NCBI RefSeq assembly: GCF_001189235.2
Contig: NZ_LFIP02000004.1
Coordinates: forward strand, 186,001-250,000
Source: Bradyrhizobium embrapense
GTDB taxonomy: Bacteria; Pseudomonadota; Alphaproteobacteria; Rhizobiales; Xanthobacteraceae
Direction of reading: 5' to 3'
DNA length: 64,000 bases
Shown: piece after piece, positions 9,510 to 18,296 of the stretch
Numbering within the stretch: the stretch's first letter is position 1
Layout: each line of letters starts with the position of its first letter
The notes under the pieces: model-generated
Seen by the model: only the letters and a program-made list of their open reading frames with translations
Told to the model about the DNA's origin: nothing
Database searches by the model: none
Translations under genes and position numbers: made by a program

Positions 9510-10904
9510 TTACCGGTAGGACACGGCCTTGGCGGCCGCGACCACCTCGGCGACGGAGGGCAGAGCGAGCTTTTCGAGATTGGCCGCGTAAGGCATCGGC
9601 ACGTCCTTGCCTGAGACGCGCGCGACCGGCGCGTCGAGATAATCGAAAGCGTGCTCCATGATGCGCGCGGCGACCTCGGAGCCGACGCCGCTCTGCTGCC
9701 ATCCCTCCTCCACCGTGACTGCACGGCCGGTCTTCTTTACCGAGTTGATGATCGTCTCGGTGTCCATCGGACGGATGGTGCGCAGATCAATCACTTCGGC
9801 CTCGATGCCTTCCTTGGCGAGTTCATCGGCGGCCTTCAGCGCATAGGACATGCCCATCGCCCAGGACACGATGGTGACGTCCTTGCCGGCGCGGGCAATG
9901 CGGGCCTTGCCGATCGGAATTACGAAATCGGGCAGCTTCGGCACCTCGCCGGTGTGGCCGTACAGCATCTCGTTCTCGAGGAAGACCACAGGATTAGGAT
10001 CGCGGATCGCGGCCTTGAGCAGGCCCTTGTAGTCGGCGGCCGAGTACGGCGCGATCACCTTGAGGCCCGGGATCTGCGAGTACCAGGCCGCGTAGTCCTG
10101 GCTGTGCTGGGCGGCGACGCGCGCGGCGGCGCCGTTCGGGCCGCGGAACACGATCGAGCAGCCCATCTGGCCGCCGGACATGTACAGCGTCTTGGCGGCG
10201 GAGTTGATGATCTGGTCGATCGCCTGCATCGCGAAGTTCCAGGTCATGAACTCGACGATCGGCTTCAGCCCGGCCATCGCCGCGCCGACGCCGACGCCGG
10301 CAAAGCCGTGCTCGGTGATCGGAGTGTCGATCACGCGCCGGGCGCCAAACTCCTGCAACAGGCCCTGCGTCACCTTGTAGGCGCCCTGATACTCGGCGAC
10401 CTCTTCGCCCATGATGAAGACGTCGCCGTCGCGCCGCATTTCCTCGGCCATCGCATCGCGCAGGGCCTCGCGAATGGTCTGCGTGACCATCTCGGTCCCC
10501 GCCGGAATTTCCGGATCGGGCAATGCTTCGCTGACCGGCGCGGCCGGCGTCTTCGCCGCGGGCTGTGGCGCTTCCGCTTTGGCTTCCTCAGCAGGAGCAT
10601 CCGCGGCCTTCGGCTGCGGCGCCGGTGCGGCCGGCGCCTCGGCGAGGTCGGCGGCGCTTTCGCCGTCGGCCAGGATGGTGGCGATCGGCGTGTTCACCGC
10701 GACGTCGGCGGTGCCTTCCGGAATCAGGATCTTGCCGAGCGTGCCCTCGTCGGTCGCCTCGACCTCCATCGTCGCCTTGTCGGTCTCGATCTCGGCGATG
10801 ACGTCACCGGACTTGATGGTCTCGCCTTCCTTTTTCAGCCATTTGGCGAGGTTGCCCTTCTCCATGGTGGGCGACAGCGCAGGCATCAGCACTTGAATGG
10901 GCAT
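9510..10904 (-). CDS. pdhB: pyruvate dehydrogenase E1 beta with N-terminal lipoyl domain
   Basis: Beta subunit of the thiamine-diphosphate-dependent E1 (464 aa). Residues 1-80 form a lipoyl domain nearly identical to that of E2 (Lys43 in EIETDKATMEVE), followed by an Ala/Pro linker and a transketolase-like beta domain from about 140 (TIREALRDAMAEEMRRDG, GEEVAEYQGAYKVTQGL), ending with the swivel domain. Lipoyl fusion to E1-beta is known from alphaproteobacteria such as Sinorhizobium and Zymomonas. ATG 10902-10904 is used because it begins the lipoyl domain; an upstream open frame is antisense-like filler. Confidence 0.96.
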   Translation of the reverse strand: MPIQVLMPALSPTMEKGNLAKWLKKEGETIKSGDVIAEIETDKATMEVEATDEGTLGKILIPEGTADVAVNTPIATILADGESAADLAEAPAAPAPQPKAADAPAEEAKAEAPQPAAKTPAAPVSEALPDPEIPAGTEMVTQTIREALRDAMAEEMRRDGDVFIMGEEVAEYQGAYKVTQGLLQEFGARRVIDTPITEHGFAGVGVGAAMAGLKPIVEFMTWNFAMQAIDQIINSAAKTLYMSGGQMGCSIVFRGPNGAAARVAAQHSQDYAAWYSQIPGLKVIAPYSAADYKGLLKAAIRDPNPVVFLENEMLYGHTGEVPKLPDFVIPIGKARIARAGKDVTIVSWAMGMSYALKAADELAKEGIEAEVIDLRTIRPMDTETIINSVKKTGRAVTVEEGWQQSGVGSEVAARIMEHAFDYLDAPVARVSGKDVPMPYAANLEKLALPSVAEVVAAAKAVSYR

Positions 10905-10948
10905 ATCAGCTCCCGAAATCGGTCTTGAGATTCTTCTGCGCGGGTGGG

Positions 10949-11968
10949 TCAGCGGTAGACGTCGGTGTAGAGCTCGGACGGATCCGGCTCGGGATCGTGC
11001 TGCGCGAAATCGGCGGCTTCGTTGACGATCTCGCGCACCTCGGCGTCGATCGCCTTCAGGTCCTGCTCGCTCACGCCCGTCGCCAACAGACGGTTGCGCA
11101 CCTGCTCGATCGGGTCCTGGTCGTGGCGGACCTTCTCGACCTCCTCGCGCGTCCGATACTTCGCCGGATCCGACATCGAGTGGCCGCGATAGCGGTAGGT
11201 CTGCATCTCCAGGATGATCGGACCGTTGCCGCCGCGGCACCATGCCGTGGCCTCATCGGCCGCGGCCTTGACTGCGCGCACGTCCATCCCGTCGACCTGC
11301 TTGCCGGGAATGTTGAAGGACACGCCGCGCTTGGAGAAGTCCTGCTGCGCCGAGGCGCGCGACACCGCGGTGCCCATCGCATAGCGATTGTTCTCGATGA
11401 CGTAGATCACCGGCAGCTTCCACAGCTCCGCCATGTTGAAGCTTTCGTAGACCTGACCCTGGTTGGCCGCGCCGTCGCCGAAATAGGTCACGCTGACGTT
11501 GTCGTTGCCCCGATAGCGATTGGCGAACGCAAGGCCGGTGCCGAGCGACACCTGCGCGCCCACGATTCCGTGACCGCCGTAGAAGTGCTTCTCCTTGCTG
11601 AACATGTGCATGGAGCCGCCCTTGCCGCGGGAATAGCCGCCGCGGCGTCCGGTCAGTTCCGCCATCACGCCCTTGGCTTCCATGTCGCACGCCAGCATGT
11701 GGCCGTGGTCACGGTAGCCCGTTATGACTTCGTCGCCCGGCTTCAACGCCATCTGCATGCCGACCACGACCGCTTCCTGGCCGATATAGAGATGGCAGAA
11801 GCCGCCGATCGCACCCATGCCGTAGAGCTGACCGGCCTTCTCCTCGAAGCGCCGGATCAGGAGCATGTCGCGCAGTGCCTTGAGCTCCTGCTCCTTGCTG
11901 AATTCGGCGGGAGAGCCAGCCTTCTCCTGCCCTGATTCCTTTGCGGCGGTTTTCTTGGGTGTGGCCAT
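10949..11968 (-). CDS. pdhA: pyruvate dehydrogenase E1 alpha
   Basis: Thiamine-diphosphate-binding alpha subunit of E1, decarboxylating pyruvate (339 aa). After a short Lys/Ala-rich N-terminal extension it shows the ThDP motif FGDGAANQGQVYESFNMAE ending in IENN (GDG-X-NN), GGKGGSMHMF, and the conserved loop YRYRGHSMSDPAKYRTREEV. It is the first gene of the operon pdhA-pdhB-DUF5076-pdhC-two small membrane genes-lpdA. A GCGTTCGC / GCGAACGC pair lies upstream at 12035-12126 and may be regulatory. Confidence 0.97.
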   Translation of the reverse strand: MATPKKTAAKESGQEKAGSPAEFSKEQELKALRDMLLIRRFEEKAGQLYGMGAIGGFCHLYIGQEAVVVGMQMALKPGDEVITGYRDHGHMLACDMEAKGVMAELTGRRGGYSRGKGGSMHMFSKEKHFYGGHGIVGAQVSLGTGLAFANRYRGNDNVSVTYFGDGAANQGQVYESFNMAELWKLPVIYVIENNRYAMGTAVSRASAQQDFSKRGVSFNIPGKQVDGMDVRAVKAAADEATAWCRGGNGPIILEMQTYRYRGHSMSDPAKYRTREEVEKVRHDQDPIEQVRNRLLATGVSEQDLKAIDAEVREIVNEAADFAQHDPEPDPSELYTDVYR

Positions 11969-12034
11969 GGCAATTCCGGGTGAGAGAAGTCGGAGAACCC
12001 TCTCTAACCCAACTCAAATCGCCTTGGAAGGATT

Positions 12035-12126
12035 GCGTTCGCCCGGTGGAATTTTGCTATGCCGCACTGCAGCGCGGCGCGACACTTTTGTGATAGTGCG
12101 CGAACGTTTTTGAAATTTGCGAACGC
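12035..12126. promoter_or_regulatory. possible operator pair upstream of pdhA
   Basis: GCGTTCGC at 12035-12042 is the exact reverse complement of GCGAACGC at 12119-12126, and a third GCGAACG lies at 12100-12106. All fall in the 160-bp gap between ftsB and the start of the PDH operon. Spaced copies of one 7-8-bp motif suggest a regulator site, but CG-rich motifs recur by chance in this genome, so support is weak. Confidence 0.25.
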
Positions 12127-12127
12127 C

Positions 12128-12445
12128 TCAGTTCGACTTGTTGATCCGAACCAGATCGCGCGGGTTGGCGTAGTCGAGCTGGAAGCGCGCACGCTCGTCC
12201 AGCATGTCGGGATCGACCCGATCCGACCGCAGCAGCGACACCCGCTGCTCGCCCTCGGCCCGCTCCTTCTTCAGCCGCGCCAACTCCGAGGTCAGCGCGA
12301 TAATTTCCTGATCGAGCTCCTGCCGCGCGTTCAGACCATATTTGCCGGTGTAGGCGTTGACGCCGAAATAGCCGACCATCAGCGCTGCCAGCGTGTAGAG
12401 GGCGAGCCCGGTCAGAATCGATTTGAGGCGCGTGCGGGAAACCAT
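12128..12445 (-). CDS. ftsB: FtsB/DivIC septum formation initiator
   Basis: Bitopic cell-division protein of the FtsQLB subcomplex (105 aa). It has a short cytoplasmic N-terminus, one membrane helix (about 10-30, ILTGLALYTLAALMVGYFGV) and a periplasmic coiled coil (about 42-75, QELDQEIIALTSELARLKKE), ending with the DPDMLDERARFQLDYA block typical of the family. It sits between eno and pdhA, its usual neighbourhood in rhizobia. The start codon lies in the stem of a perfect hairpin and no clear Shine-Dalgarno sequence precedes it. Confidence 0.9.
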   Translation of the reverse strand: MVSRTRLKSILTGLALYTLAALMVGYFGVNAYTGKYGLNARQELDQEIIALTSELARLKKERAEGEQRVSLLRSDRVDPDMLDERARFQLDYANPRDLVRINKSN

Positions 12446-12467
12446 GGCCGCGAAGATGCGGCCATGG
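12442..12467. promoter_or_regulatory. perfect hairpin enclosing the ftsB start codon
   Basis: Ten-bp perfect arms CCATGGCCGC (12442-12451) and GCGGCCATGG (12458-12467) around a six-base loop. On the minus strand the ftsB AUG lies in the 3' arm, so the folded mRNA would hide the start. It could equally be the terminator of the upstream FMN reductase gene, although no U-tract follows. Confidence 0.5.
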
Positions 12468-12490
12468 GGTTAAGGAACGCTAAATTTGGA

Positions 12491-13042
12491 TCAGCCGTTC
12501 TGCTTCGCGACGAAGGCCGCGAAGGCATCGAGGTACTGCTGCAACACGGTCCTGAGCGACTCCTTGGTCAGTTCGCCCTTTTCGTCGAAGGCATCGCCGA
12601 TGCCATTGAGATAGGTTTCCGGCTGACCGAGGATCGGGCCGGAAATACCCGGCAGGATGTTCTGCAGGTGCTTCGCCGCGCTGACACCGCCCAGCGGGCC
12701 CGGCGAGTTGGAGATGATGCCGACCGGCTTGCCGATGAACGAGCTCTTGCCGTACGGCCGCGAGGCGACGTCGATCGCATTCTTCAGCACGCCCGGGATC
12801 GAGCGGTTGTATTCGGGGGTGACGAACAGCACGCCGTTCGACTTCTGCAGCTTCTCGCGGAAGGCGAGCCAGTCCGCCGGCGGCGCCGCCTCGAGGTCCT
12901 GGTTGAAGAAGGAAATGCCCTCGAGGGTCGTCACATCGAGCTTCAGCGAGGCCGGTGCGAGCTTGGCCAGCGCATTGGCGATCTTGAGCGAGAAGCTCTG
13001 CTTGCGGATGCTGCCGACGATGGCGACGATGTTATAGGCCAT
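12491..13042 (-). CDS. NADPH-dependent FMN reductase
   Basis: Flavodoxin-like quinone/azo/chromate-type reductase (183 aa) binding FMN. The phosphate loop is VAIVGSIRKQSFSLKIANAL near the N-terminus; FVTPEYNRSIPGVLKNAIDV is the second FMN contact, and KPVGIISNSPGPLGGVSAA completes the YieF/ArsH-like fold. The chosen ATG 13040-13042 begins MAYNIVAIVGS directly at the first strand; an upstream 25-codon extension lacks conservation features. Substrate not determinable. Its stop is 46 bases before ftsB on the same strand. Confidence 0.88.
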   Translation of the reverse strand: MAYNIVAIVGSIRKQSFSLKIANALAKLAPASLKLDVTTLEGISFFNQDLEAAPPADWLAFREKLQKSNGVLFVTPEYNRSIPGVLKNAIDVASRPYGKSSFIGKPVGIISNSPGPLGGVSAAKHLQNILPGISGPILGQPETYLNGIGDAFDEKGELTKESLRTVLQQYLDAFAAFVAKQNG

Positions 13043-13256
13043 TGCAAAAATCCCCTCGGGTTGCGCGTAACACTGGTGCACTCCACTACCGGCATGCCAA
13101 GAAAGATGCAAGTGCATGGATCACTCAATTCCGGAAACGCAGCGTTCGCGAGTCTTGGACGAACGGCCCTGAGGCTGCGCCGCGCAAGCGCCGGCATTTC
13201 GCCGCCGGACAACGTCATTCCGCCGGCAAGCTGCGTCCGGAGCAACCGGCGGCAAA

Positions 13257-13285
13257 TTGTCGACACGTTCCTCGAAACATAATGT
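13257..13285 (+). promoter_or_regulatory. candidate promoter of ddl
   Basis: TTGTCG (13257-13262), 17-bp spacer, TAATGT (13280-13285), about 40 bases before the ddl ATG. It fits a housekeeping sigma promoter moderately well. Confidence 0.35.
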
Positions 13286-13325
13286 ACCGATTCCACGCAG
13301 CGTCTAGCCGACCGGAGAGCAGCTG

Positions 13326-14441
13326 ATGGCAGAGCGCAAGATCCGGGTTGCAATTCTGTTCGGCGGGCGATCGGCCGAACATGACGTCTCGCGGGCGTCG
13401 GCGGCCAACGTGCTTCGTTCACTCGACCCGGATCGCTATGACGCCACGGCGATCGGCATCACCCGCGACGGCCGCTGGGTCGTCACCGACGCGGGAAACG
13501 GCGCCGGCACCCGGAGCGGCGTACTAACCATTCCGGACCAGGCGCCGCAACTCGCTTTGCTGCCGGGCGGACAGGGCCGCGTCGTGGTGCTCCAGGGACC
13601 GGCGGCGGGGCCTGCGGAATTGCCGGCGTTCGACGTCGTCTTCCCGGTGCTGCATGGACCGAATGGTGAGGACGGCACGGTGCAGGGTGCGCTGGAATTG
13701 TCCGACGTCGCCTATGTCGGCTCGCGCGTGATGGGCTCGGCGGCGGGCATGGACAAGGACGTCGCCAAGCGTCTGATGCGGGAGGCGGGATTGCCGATCG
13801 TCCCCTTTGTCGCGATGTCGGCCGCGGCGCCCATCGGCTATGACGACGCGGTCAGCGCCCTCGGGTCGCAGGAGGTCTTCGTCAAGCCTGCCAACATGGG
13901 ATCGTCGGTCGGCGTCTCGAAAGCGCGCACCGCGGAGGAGTTCGAGGCCGGCTGCAGACTGGCATTCCGCTTCGACAGCAAGATCCTGATCGAGCGCGGT
14001 GTCGCGCCGATCCGCGAGGTCGAGTGCTCCGTGCTCGAGGATGCCGCGGGCAGCATTCGCGCCTCCCAGCTTGGCGAGATCGTTCCGTCCGACAGGCACG
14101 GCTTCTATTCTTACGACGCCAAGTATCTCGATGCGGATGGCGCGCTGCTACAGGTGCCGGCCAACGTGCCGGCTGCCGTCGCCGAAACCATCAGGGAGCT
14201 AGCGATCAAGACGTTCGCCGTGCTCGGCTGCGAAGGCATGGCGCGGATCGACTTCTTCCTGCACGGCGAGCAGGCGTTCGTGAACGAGGCGAACACCCTG
14301 CCCGGTTTCACCAACATCAGCATGTATCCGCGGCTGTGGGAAGCCAGCGGCCTGCCGCAGTCCGAATTGATGGATGTCTTGATCGGCCACGCCCTGGAGC
14401 GCCACAAGCGCTCCAGGAAGCTGGCATTCGAGCGCGAGTAA
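13326..14441 (+). CDS. ddl: D-alanine--D-alanine ligase
   Basis: ATP-grasp ligase making the D-Ala-D-Ala dipeptide for peptidoglycan (371 aa, the longer DdlA type). Signature 1 is VAILFGGRSAEHDVSRASA near the N-terminus. The ATP-grasp region has FVKPANMGSSVGVSKA, and the C-terminal block GMARIDFFLHGEQAFVNEAN-TLPGFTNISMYP holds the Mg-binding acid residues and the substrate-recognition loop. ATG 13326 has GGAGAGC upstream. It is isolated from any mur cluster here and converges on the MDR gene, with which it shares a terminator. Confidence 0.96.
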   Translation: MAERKIRVAILFGGRSAEHDVSRASAANVLRSLDPDRYDATAIGITRDGRWVVTDAGNGAGTRSGVLTIPDQAPQLALLPGGQGRVVVLQGPAAGPAELPAFDVVFPVLHGPNGEDGTVQGALELSDVAYVGSRVMGSAAGMDKDVAKRLMREAGLPIVPFVAMSAAAPIGYDDAVSALGSQEVFVKPANMGSSVGVSKARTAEEFEAGCRLAFRFDSKILIERGVAPIREVECSVLEDAAGSIRASQLGEIVPSDRHGFYSYDAKYLDADGALLQVPANVPAAVAETIRELAIKTFAVLGCEGMARIDFFLHGEQAFVNEANTLPGFTNISMYPRLWEASGLPQSELMDVLIGHALERHKRSRKLAFERE

Positions 14442-14443
14442 CG

Positions 14444-14462
14444 AGGGCGCGTTACGCGCCCT
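14444..14462. terminator. bidirectional terminator between ddl and the MDR gene
   Basis: Perfect stem AGGGCGCG (14444-14451) / CGCGCCCT (14455-14462) with a three-base loop TTA. The loop is itself the stop codon (TAA on the minus strand) of the MDR gene. It begins three bases after the ddl stop. Only a short T-rich stretch follows. Confidence 0.6.
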
Positions 14463-15591
14463 TGTTCGGATTGATCAGGAATTTCTCCCCGGTGGCGCGC
14501 TTGCCGTAGACCGCGATGTTGTCGAGCTGCAGGGCCTCCTGCAGCGACACCACCTTGGTGTAGTGGCTGGCGAACGTCGTCTTCAACTCGGCGACCACGC
14601 GCTGGCGCAGCTTGTTGCCAGCCTCCGGACCGATCTTCATCAGGAACGGAAACAGCAGCCAGCCGCCGATGCCCCAGGCCATGCCGAAGCCGCGCGGGAG
14701 CTCGATCTCGCGGGTATCGAGGCTGCCATAGACGTAGACCTGCTTGTGCACGTTCGAGCCGTAGCGGCTGTAGACCTTGGCGGACTTGTTGATCGCGGTC
14801 TCCATGGCGACCAGAATCTGGCCCGCGAGCTTGCCGCCGCCGATCGCATCGAAAGCGATGGTCGCGCCGGTTTCGACCAGCGCGCTGGTGAGCTTGTCCA
14901 TGAAATCCGGCGCGCTGGAATCGACGACATGCGTGGCGCCGATCTTGTGTAGGATCTCGGCCTGCTCCTTGTTGCGCACGATGTTGACGAGGCCGATGCC
15001 GTCCTTGAGGCAGATCCTGTTGAGCATCTGGCCGAGATTGGACGCCGCCGCCGTGTGCACCAGTGCCTTGTGCCCCTCGCGCCGCATCGTCTCGGTCATG
15101 CCGAGCGCGGTCAGCGGGTTGACGAAGCAGGATGCGCCTTCCGCCGGCGTGGTGCCGTCGGGCAGCGGCAGGCATTCGTTGACGCGCAGGGTGCGATACT
15201 GCGCATACATCGCACCGCCGATCATCGCGACCGTCTTGCCCATCAGCGCCTTCGCCGCGTCCGACGAGCCGGTCCTGATCACGACGCCGGCGCCTTCATT
15301 GCCGACCGGCATCGACTCGTCGAGCCGCGCGGCAAGGCCAGGCAATGCCGCCTCCGGCACGCGCGCGGTCACTACAGGCAATTCCTTGCTGCCGGAGACC
15401 TTTGCCGCCGCCATGTTGGCCGGGCCGATCAGGAGCCCGAGGTCGGATGGATTGATCGGGGTCGCCTCGACCCGGACCACGACCTCGTCGGGACCGGGCT
15501 CGGGGGTCGGGACATTGACCAGCGATATCTCCAGTTCGCCATCCTTCTTGAGCAGCGAACGCAGCTGCAGACCGCTCTTGCCGTCACTCAT
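14452..15591 (-). CDS. MDR-superfamily oxidoreductase (quinone reductase-like)
   Basis: Medium-chain dehydrogenase/reductase of 379 aa: an N-terminal GroES-like domain (PTPEPGPDEVVVRVEATPIN) and a Rossmann domain with SFDAIGGG-like and HTAAASNLGQMLNRICLKDG segments binding NAD(P)H. GNEGAGVVIRTGSS replaces the zinc-ligand pattern of classical alcohol dehydrogenases, so it is probably a zinc-free quinone/enoyl reductase-like member. Substrate unknown. It stands alone between ddl and eno; both neighbours are separately oriented or terminated. Confidence 0.82.
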   Translation of the reverse strand: MSDGKSGLQLRSLLKKDGELEISLVNVPTPEPGPDEVVVRVEATPINPSDLGLLIGPANMAAAKVSGSKELPVVTARVPEAALPGLAARLDESMPVGNEGAGVVIRTGSSDAAKALMGKTVAMIGGAMYAQYRTLRVNECLPLPDGTTPAEGASCFVNPLTALGMTETMRREGHKALVHTAAASNLGQMLNRICLKDGIGLVNIVRNKEQAEILHKIGATHVVDSSAPDFMDKLTSALVETGATIAFDAIGGGKLAGQILVAMETAINKSAKVYSRYGSNVHKQVYVYGSLDTREIELPRGFGMAWGIGGWLLFPFLMKIGPEAGNKLRQRVVAELKTTFASHYTKVVSLQEALQLDNIAVYGKRATGEKFLINPNKGA

Positions 15592-15640
15592 CCCGACCTC
15601 CCTTTTTTGCGTCTTGTTCAGTTCCCGATCAGTTGGGGCG

Positions 15641-16924
15641 CTAGCCCAGCGCCTTCAAGGCCGCCCTGCCCGCGTATTTCGCCTGCGTGCCGAGCTGCTG
15701 CTCGATGCGCAGCAGCTGGTTGTACTTGGCGGTGCGGTCGGAGCGCGCCAGCGAGCCGGTCTTGATCTGCCCGCAATTGGTGGCGACCGCGAGATCGGCG
15801 ATCGTGGAATCCTCGGTTTCGCCGGAGCGATGCGACATCACGGCGGTATAGCCGGCCTTGTAGGCCATCTCGATCGCCGCAAGCGTCTCGGTCAGCGTGC
15901 CGATCTGGTTGACCTTGACCAGGATCGAATTGCCGCGGCCGTTCTTGATGCCGTCGGCAAGCCGCGTGACGTTGGTGACGAACAGATCGTCGCCGACCAG
16001 CTGGCACTTGTTGCCGATCGCATCCGTCAATTCCTTCCAGCCGTCCATGTCGTCTTCCGACATGCCGTCCTCGATGGTGACGATCGGATAGCGGCCGACG
16101 AGATCGGCGAGATACTTCACCTGCTCCGAACGCGAGCGGGTCTTGTTCTCGCCGCCATAGACGTAGGCGCCGTCCTTGAAGAATTCGGTGGAGGCACAGT
16201 CGAGGCCGAGCACGACGTCGTCGCCCGCCTTGTAGCCGGCCTTGCCGATCGCGTTCATGACGAATTCGAGCGCCGCATCGGCGGACGGCAGGTTCGGCGC
16301 GAAGCCGCCCTCGTCGCCGACATTGGTGTTGTGGCCGGCCTTCTTCAGCTCGCCGCGCAGCGTGTGGAAGATTTCCGAACCGCAGCGCAGCGCTTCGGCG
16401 AACGAGGTGGCGCCGACCGGCAGGATCATGAATTCCTGGAAGTCGATCGGATTGTCGGCATGCACGCCGCCATTGATGATGTTCATCATCGGCACCGGCA
16501 GCGTCCGCGCCGAGGTGCCGCCGACATAACGATACAGCGGCATGTCGAAGGATTCGGCGGCGGCCTTGGCGCAGGCCAGCGAGACGCCGAGGATGGCGTT
16601 GGCCCCGAGCCGGCTCTTGTTCGGCGTGCCGTCGAGATCGATCATGATCTGGTCGATCGCGACCTGCTCCTCGACGGCCTGGTCGCTGAGCGCCTCGAAG
16701 ATCTCGCCGTTGATGGCGGCGACCGCCTTCTGCACGCCCTTGCCGAGATAACGCGACTTGTCGCCATCGCGCAGTTCGACCGCCTCATGCGCGCCGGTGG
16801 AGGCGCCCGACGGCACCGCCGCGCGACCGATTGACCCATCCTCCAGCACCACATCGACCTCGACGGTGGGATTGCCGCGGCTATCAAGGATTTCGCGGCC
16901 GATGATGTCGACGATGTCAGTCAT
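15641..16924 (-). CDS. eno: enolase
   Basis: Glycolytic 2-phosphoglycerate dehydratase, 427 aa, the usual bacterial length. It begins IIGREILDSRGNPTVEVDV and shows GASTGAHEAVELRD, the substrate His/Glu region, LPVPMMNIINGGVHADN, metal-binding Asp in VLGLDCASTEFF, and the signature IEDGMSEDDMDGWKEL and MSHRSGETEDSTIADLAVA. ATG 16922-16924 begins at the conserved N-terminus. It belongs to the conserved kdsA-eno-ftsB-pdh neighbourhood. Confidence 0.98.
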   Translation of the reverse strand: MTDIVDIIGREILDSRGNPTVEVDVVLEDGSIGRAAVPSGASTGAHEAVELRDGDKSRYLGKGVQKAVAAINGEIFEALSDQAVEEQVAIDQIMIDLDGTPNKSRLGANAILGVSLACAKAAAESFDMPLYRYVGGTSARTLPVPMMNIINGGVHADNPIDFQEFMILPVGATSFAEALRCGSEIFHTLRGELKKAGHNTNVGDEGGFAPNLPSADAALEFVMNAIGKAGYKAGDDVVLGLDCASTEFFKDGAYVYGGENKTRSRSEQVKYLADLVGRYPIVTIEDGMSEDDMDGWKELTDAIGNKCQLVGDDLFVTNVTRLADGIKNGRGNSILVKVNQIGTLTETLAAIEMAYKAGYTAVMSHRSGETEDSTIADLAVATNCGQIKTGSLARSDRTAKYNQLLRIEQQLGTQAKYAGRAALKALG

Positions 16925-17046
16925 GAGAGCCTCTTATGGCAGTGAGGGGGTCGGATGGCGGTGCTTCTAGCGCAATGCATCGAGGGGGAAAAGGCCGGGT
17001 GACGAGCCCCCCGGCATTGGCTATGAGAGCGCCACGGAGACCCCCA

Positions 17047-17523
17047 ATGGCGAAGAAATCCAGCAAATCAACGACCTCCCCCGGCCTGCAACTCGGCCGT
17101 GCGGTGGAATGGCCCGATGCGCCCGAGAAGGCGAAGCTCGACCGCGTGCCCAACCCGCAGGCTGGTACCGATTATCTGGTCCGTTTCACGGTGCCGGAAT
17201 TCACCTCGATCTGCCCGGTGACGGGCCAACCGGATTTCGCGCATCTGGTGATCGACTATGTGCCGGGCCGCTGGCTCCTGGAATCCAAATCGCTGAAACT
17301 GTTCGCTGCGAGCTTCCGCAACCACGGCGCTTTCCATGAGGATTGCACGGTCATGATCGGCCGGCGGATCTCAGACGAGATCAAGCCGAAATGGCTCCGC
17401 ATCGGCGGCTACTGGTATCCGCGCGGCGGCATCCCGATCGACGTGTTCTTCCAGACCGGCCGGCTGCCGAAGGGCATCTGGGTTCCGGACCAAGGTGTCG
17501 CGTCGTATCGCGGGCGGGGTTAG
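17047..17523 (+). CDS. queF: NADPH-dependent 7-cyano-7-deazaguanine reductase
   Basis: Reduces preQ0 to preQ1 in queuosine biosynthesis (158 aa, the short unimodal type). The nucleophilic Cys is in FTSICPVTGQPDFAH, with the conserved Asp after it; the QueF motif E-S-K-S-L-K is seen as LLESKSLKLFAASFRNHGAF, and FHEDCTVMIGRR follows. ATG 17047 begins MAKKSSKS; the upstream in-frame start at 16936 would overlap the divergent eno leader. I see no preQ1 riboswitch-like structure ahead of it. Confidence 0.95.
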   Translation: MAKKSSKSTTSPGLQLGRAVEWPDAPEKAKLDRVPNPQAGTDYLVRFTVPEFTSICPVTGQPDFAHLVIDYVPGRWLLESKSLKLFAASFRNHGAFHEDCTVMIGRRISDEIKPKWLRIGGYWYPRGGIPIDVFFQTGRLPKGIWVPDQGVASYRGRG

Positions 17524-17626
17524 ACGTTCGCGGTAAGCACACAAATCAAAATCTGACCTTTACCCTCGCTTCAAGCCTGCTTTGCTAGGGTCGTGTGCAC
17601 CTTCTCATACAACCCGCAGGCCACAC

Positions 17627-18295
17627 GTGAATGACAGTTCCAACTCGGCTAACTTCAACGCCCGTCAACTTCGCTTTTGGCTAGCGACCCTTTCGCCGGG
17701 CGATCTGTCCGTCAATGAAGGGGCGGCGGCGCGCCCCGGAAGCGTCATGATCACCGGAGTCGGAAGTCCCAATGACGCGTTGTGGTCGCAGATGGAAGGT
17801 GCAGGTTGGGCAAACCGGATCACGGTCGATGATCCGTCCATGGCTAACGTGGCAAGCACCTTCGCTTTCACCGAGGCGGGCGCGCGCGCCGTGACGAAGG
17901 CTCTCGCTGAACTCGTCTCCTGGAATGCGCAGATCATGGCGCTATTCAACGGCTTCGACTCGTCGGAGCACGTGCAGCAGCTCTGCGGCGTCTTCAGCCG
18001 GTTGACCCTTCGAACGGCGGCGCAACTCGCCATCGCGCAAAAATCGACGCCCGCAACCGAGGACGGTCTAGCTCGGCAGCGCGACTGCATCCTCGCTCTG
18101 GACGAGATCAGTAAGGGCGTTCGTATGGCGGGACAGTACATCATCGAGGCCCTTGCGCTTGGTCCCGACATCGACGTTGGCCGGGTCCGCTTGGAGCGCT
18201 CCGCCGCGGCCCTGCACTATGCTGAGCAATGTCTGACGGAAAGGGCGACCGAGGTCCTTGCTGTGCAGTCCGGCCGTTCCTTGCCGCCCTCCTGA
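17627..18295 (+). CDS. hypothetical protein (222 aa)
   Basis: Unrecognised soluble protein. I prefer GTG 17627 (VNDSSNSANFNARQLRFW) because GC-poor upstream sequence and a CCGCAGG stretch precede it; a TTG at 17582 would add 15 residues. The body is alpha-helical, rich in Ala and Leu, with ITGVGSPNDALWSQMEGAGW near 45 and no signal peptide or membrane segment. Its base composition looks somewhat less GC-biased at third positions than neighbours. It is convergent with and two bases from the MFS gene. No function can be proposed. Confidence 0.6.
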   Translation: MNDSSNSANFNARQLRFWLATLSPGDLSVNEGAAARPGSVMITGVGSPNDALWSQMEGAGWANRITVDDPSMANVASTFAFTEAGARAVTKALAELVSWNAQIMALFNGFDSSEHVQQLCGVFSRLTLRTAAQLAIAQKSTPATEDGLARQRDCILALDEISKGVRMAGQYIIEALALGPDIDVGRVRLERSAAALHYAEQCLTERATEVLAVQSGRSLPPS

Positions 18296-18296
18296 G

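Noticed and set aside
16925..17046. preQ1 riboswitch before queF
   Set aside because: No preQ1-class hairpin with A-rich tail pairing to a ribosome site is visible; the region is short and GC-rich.
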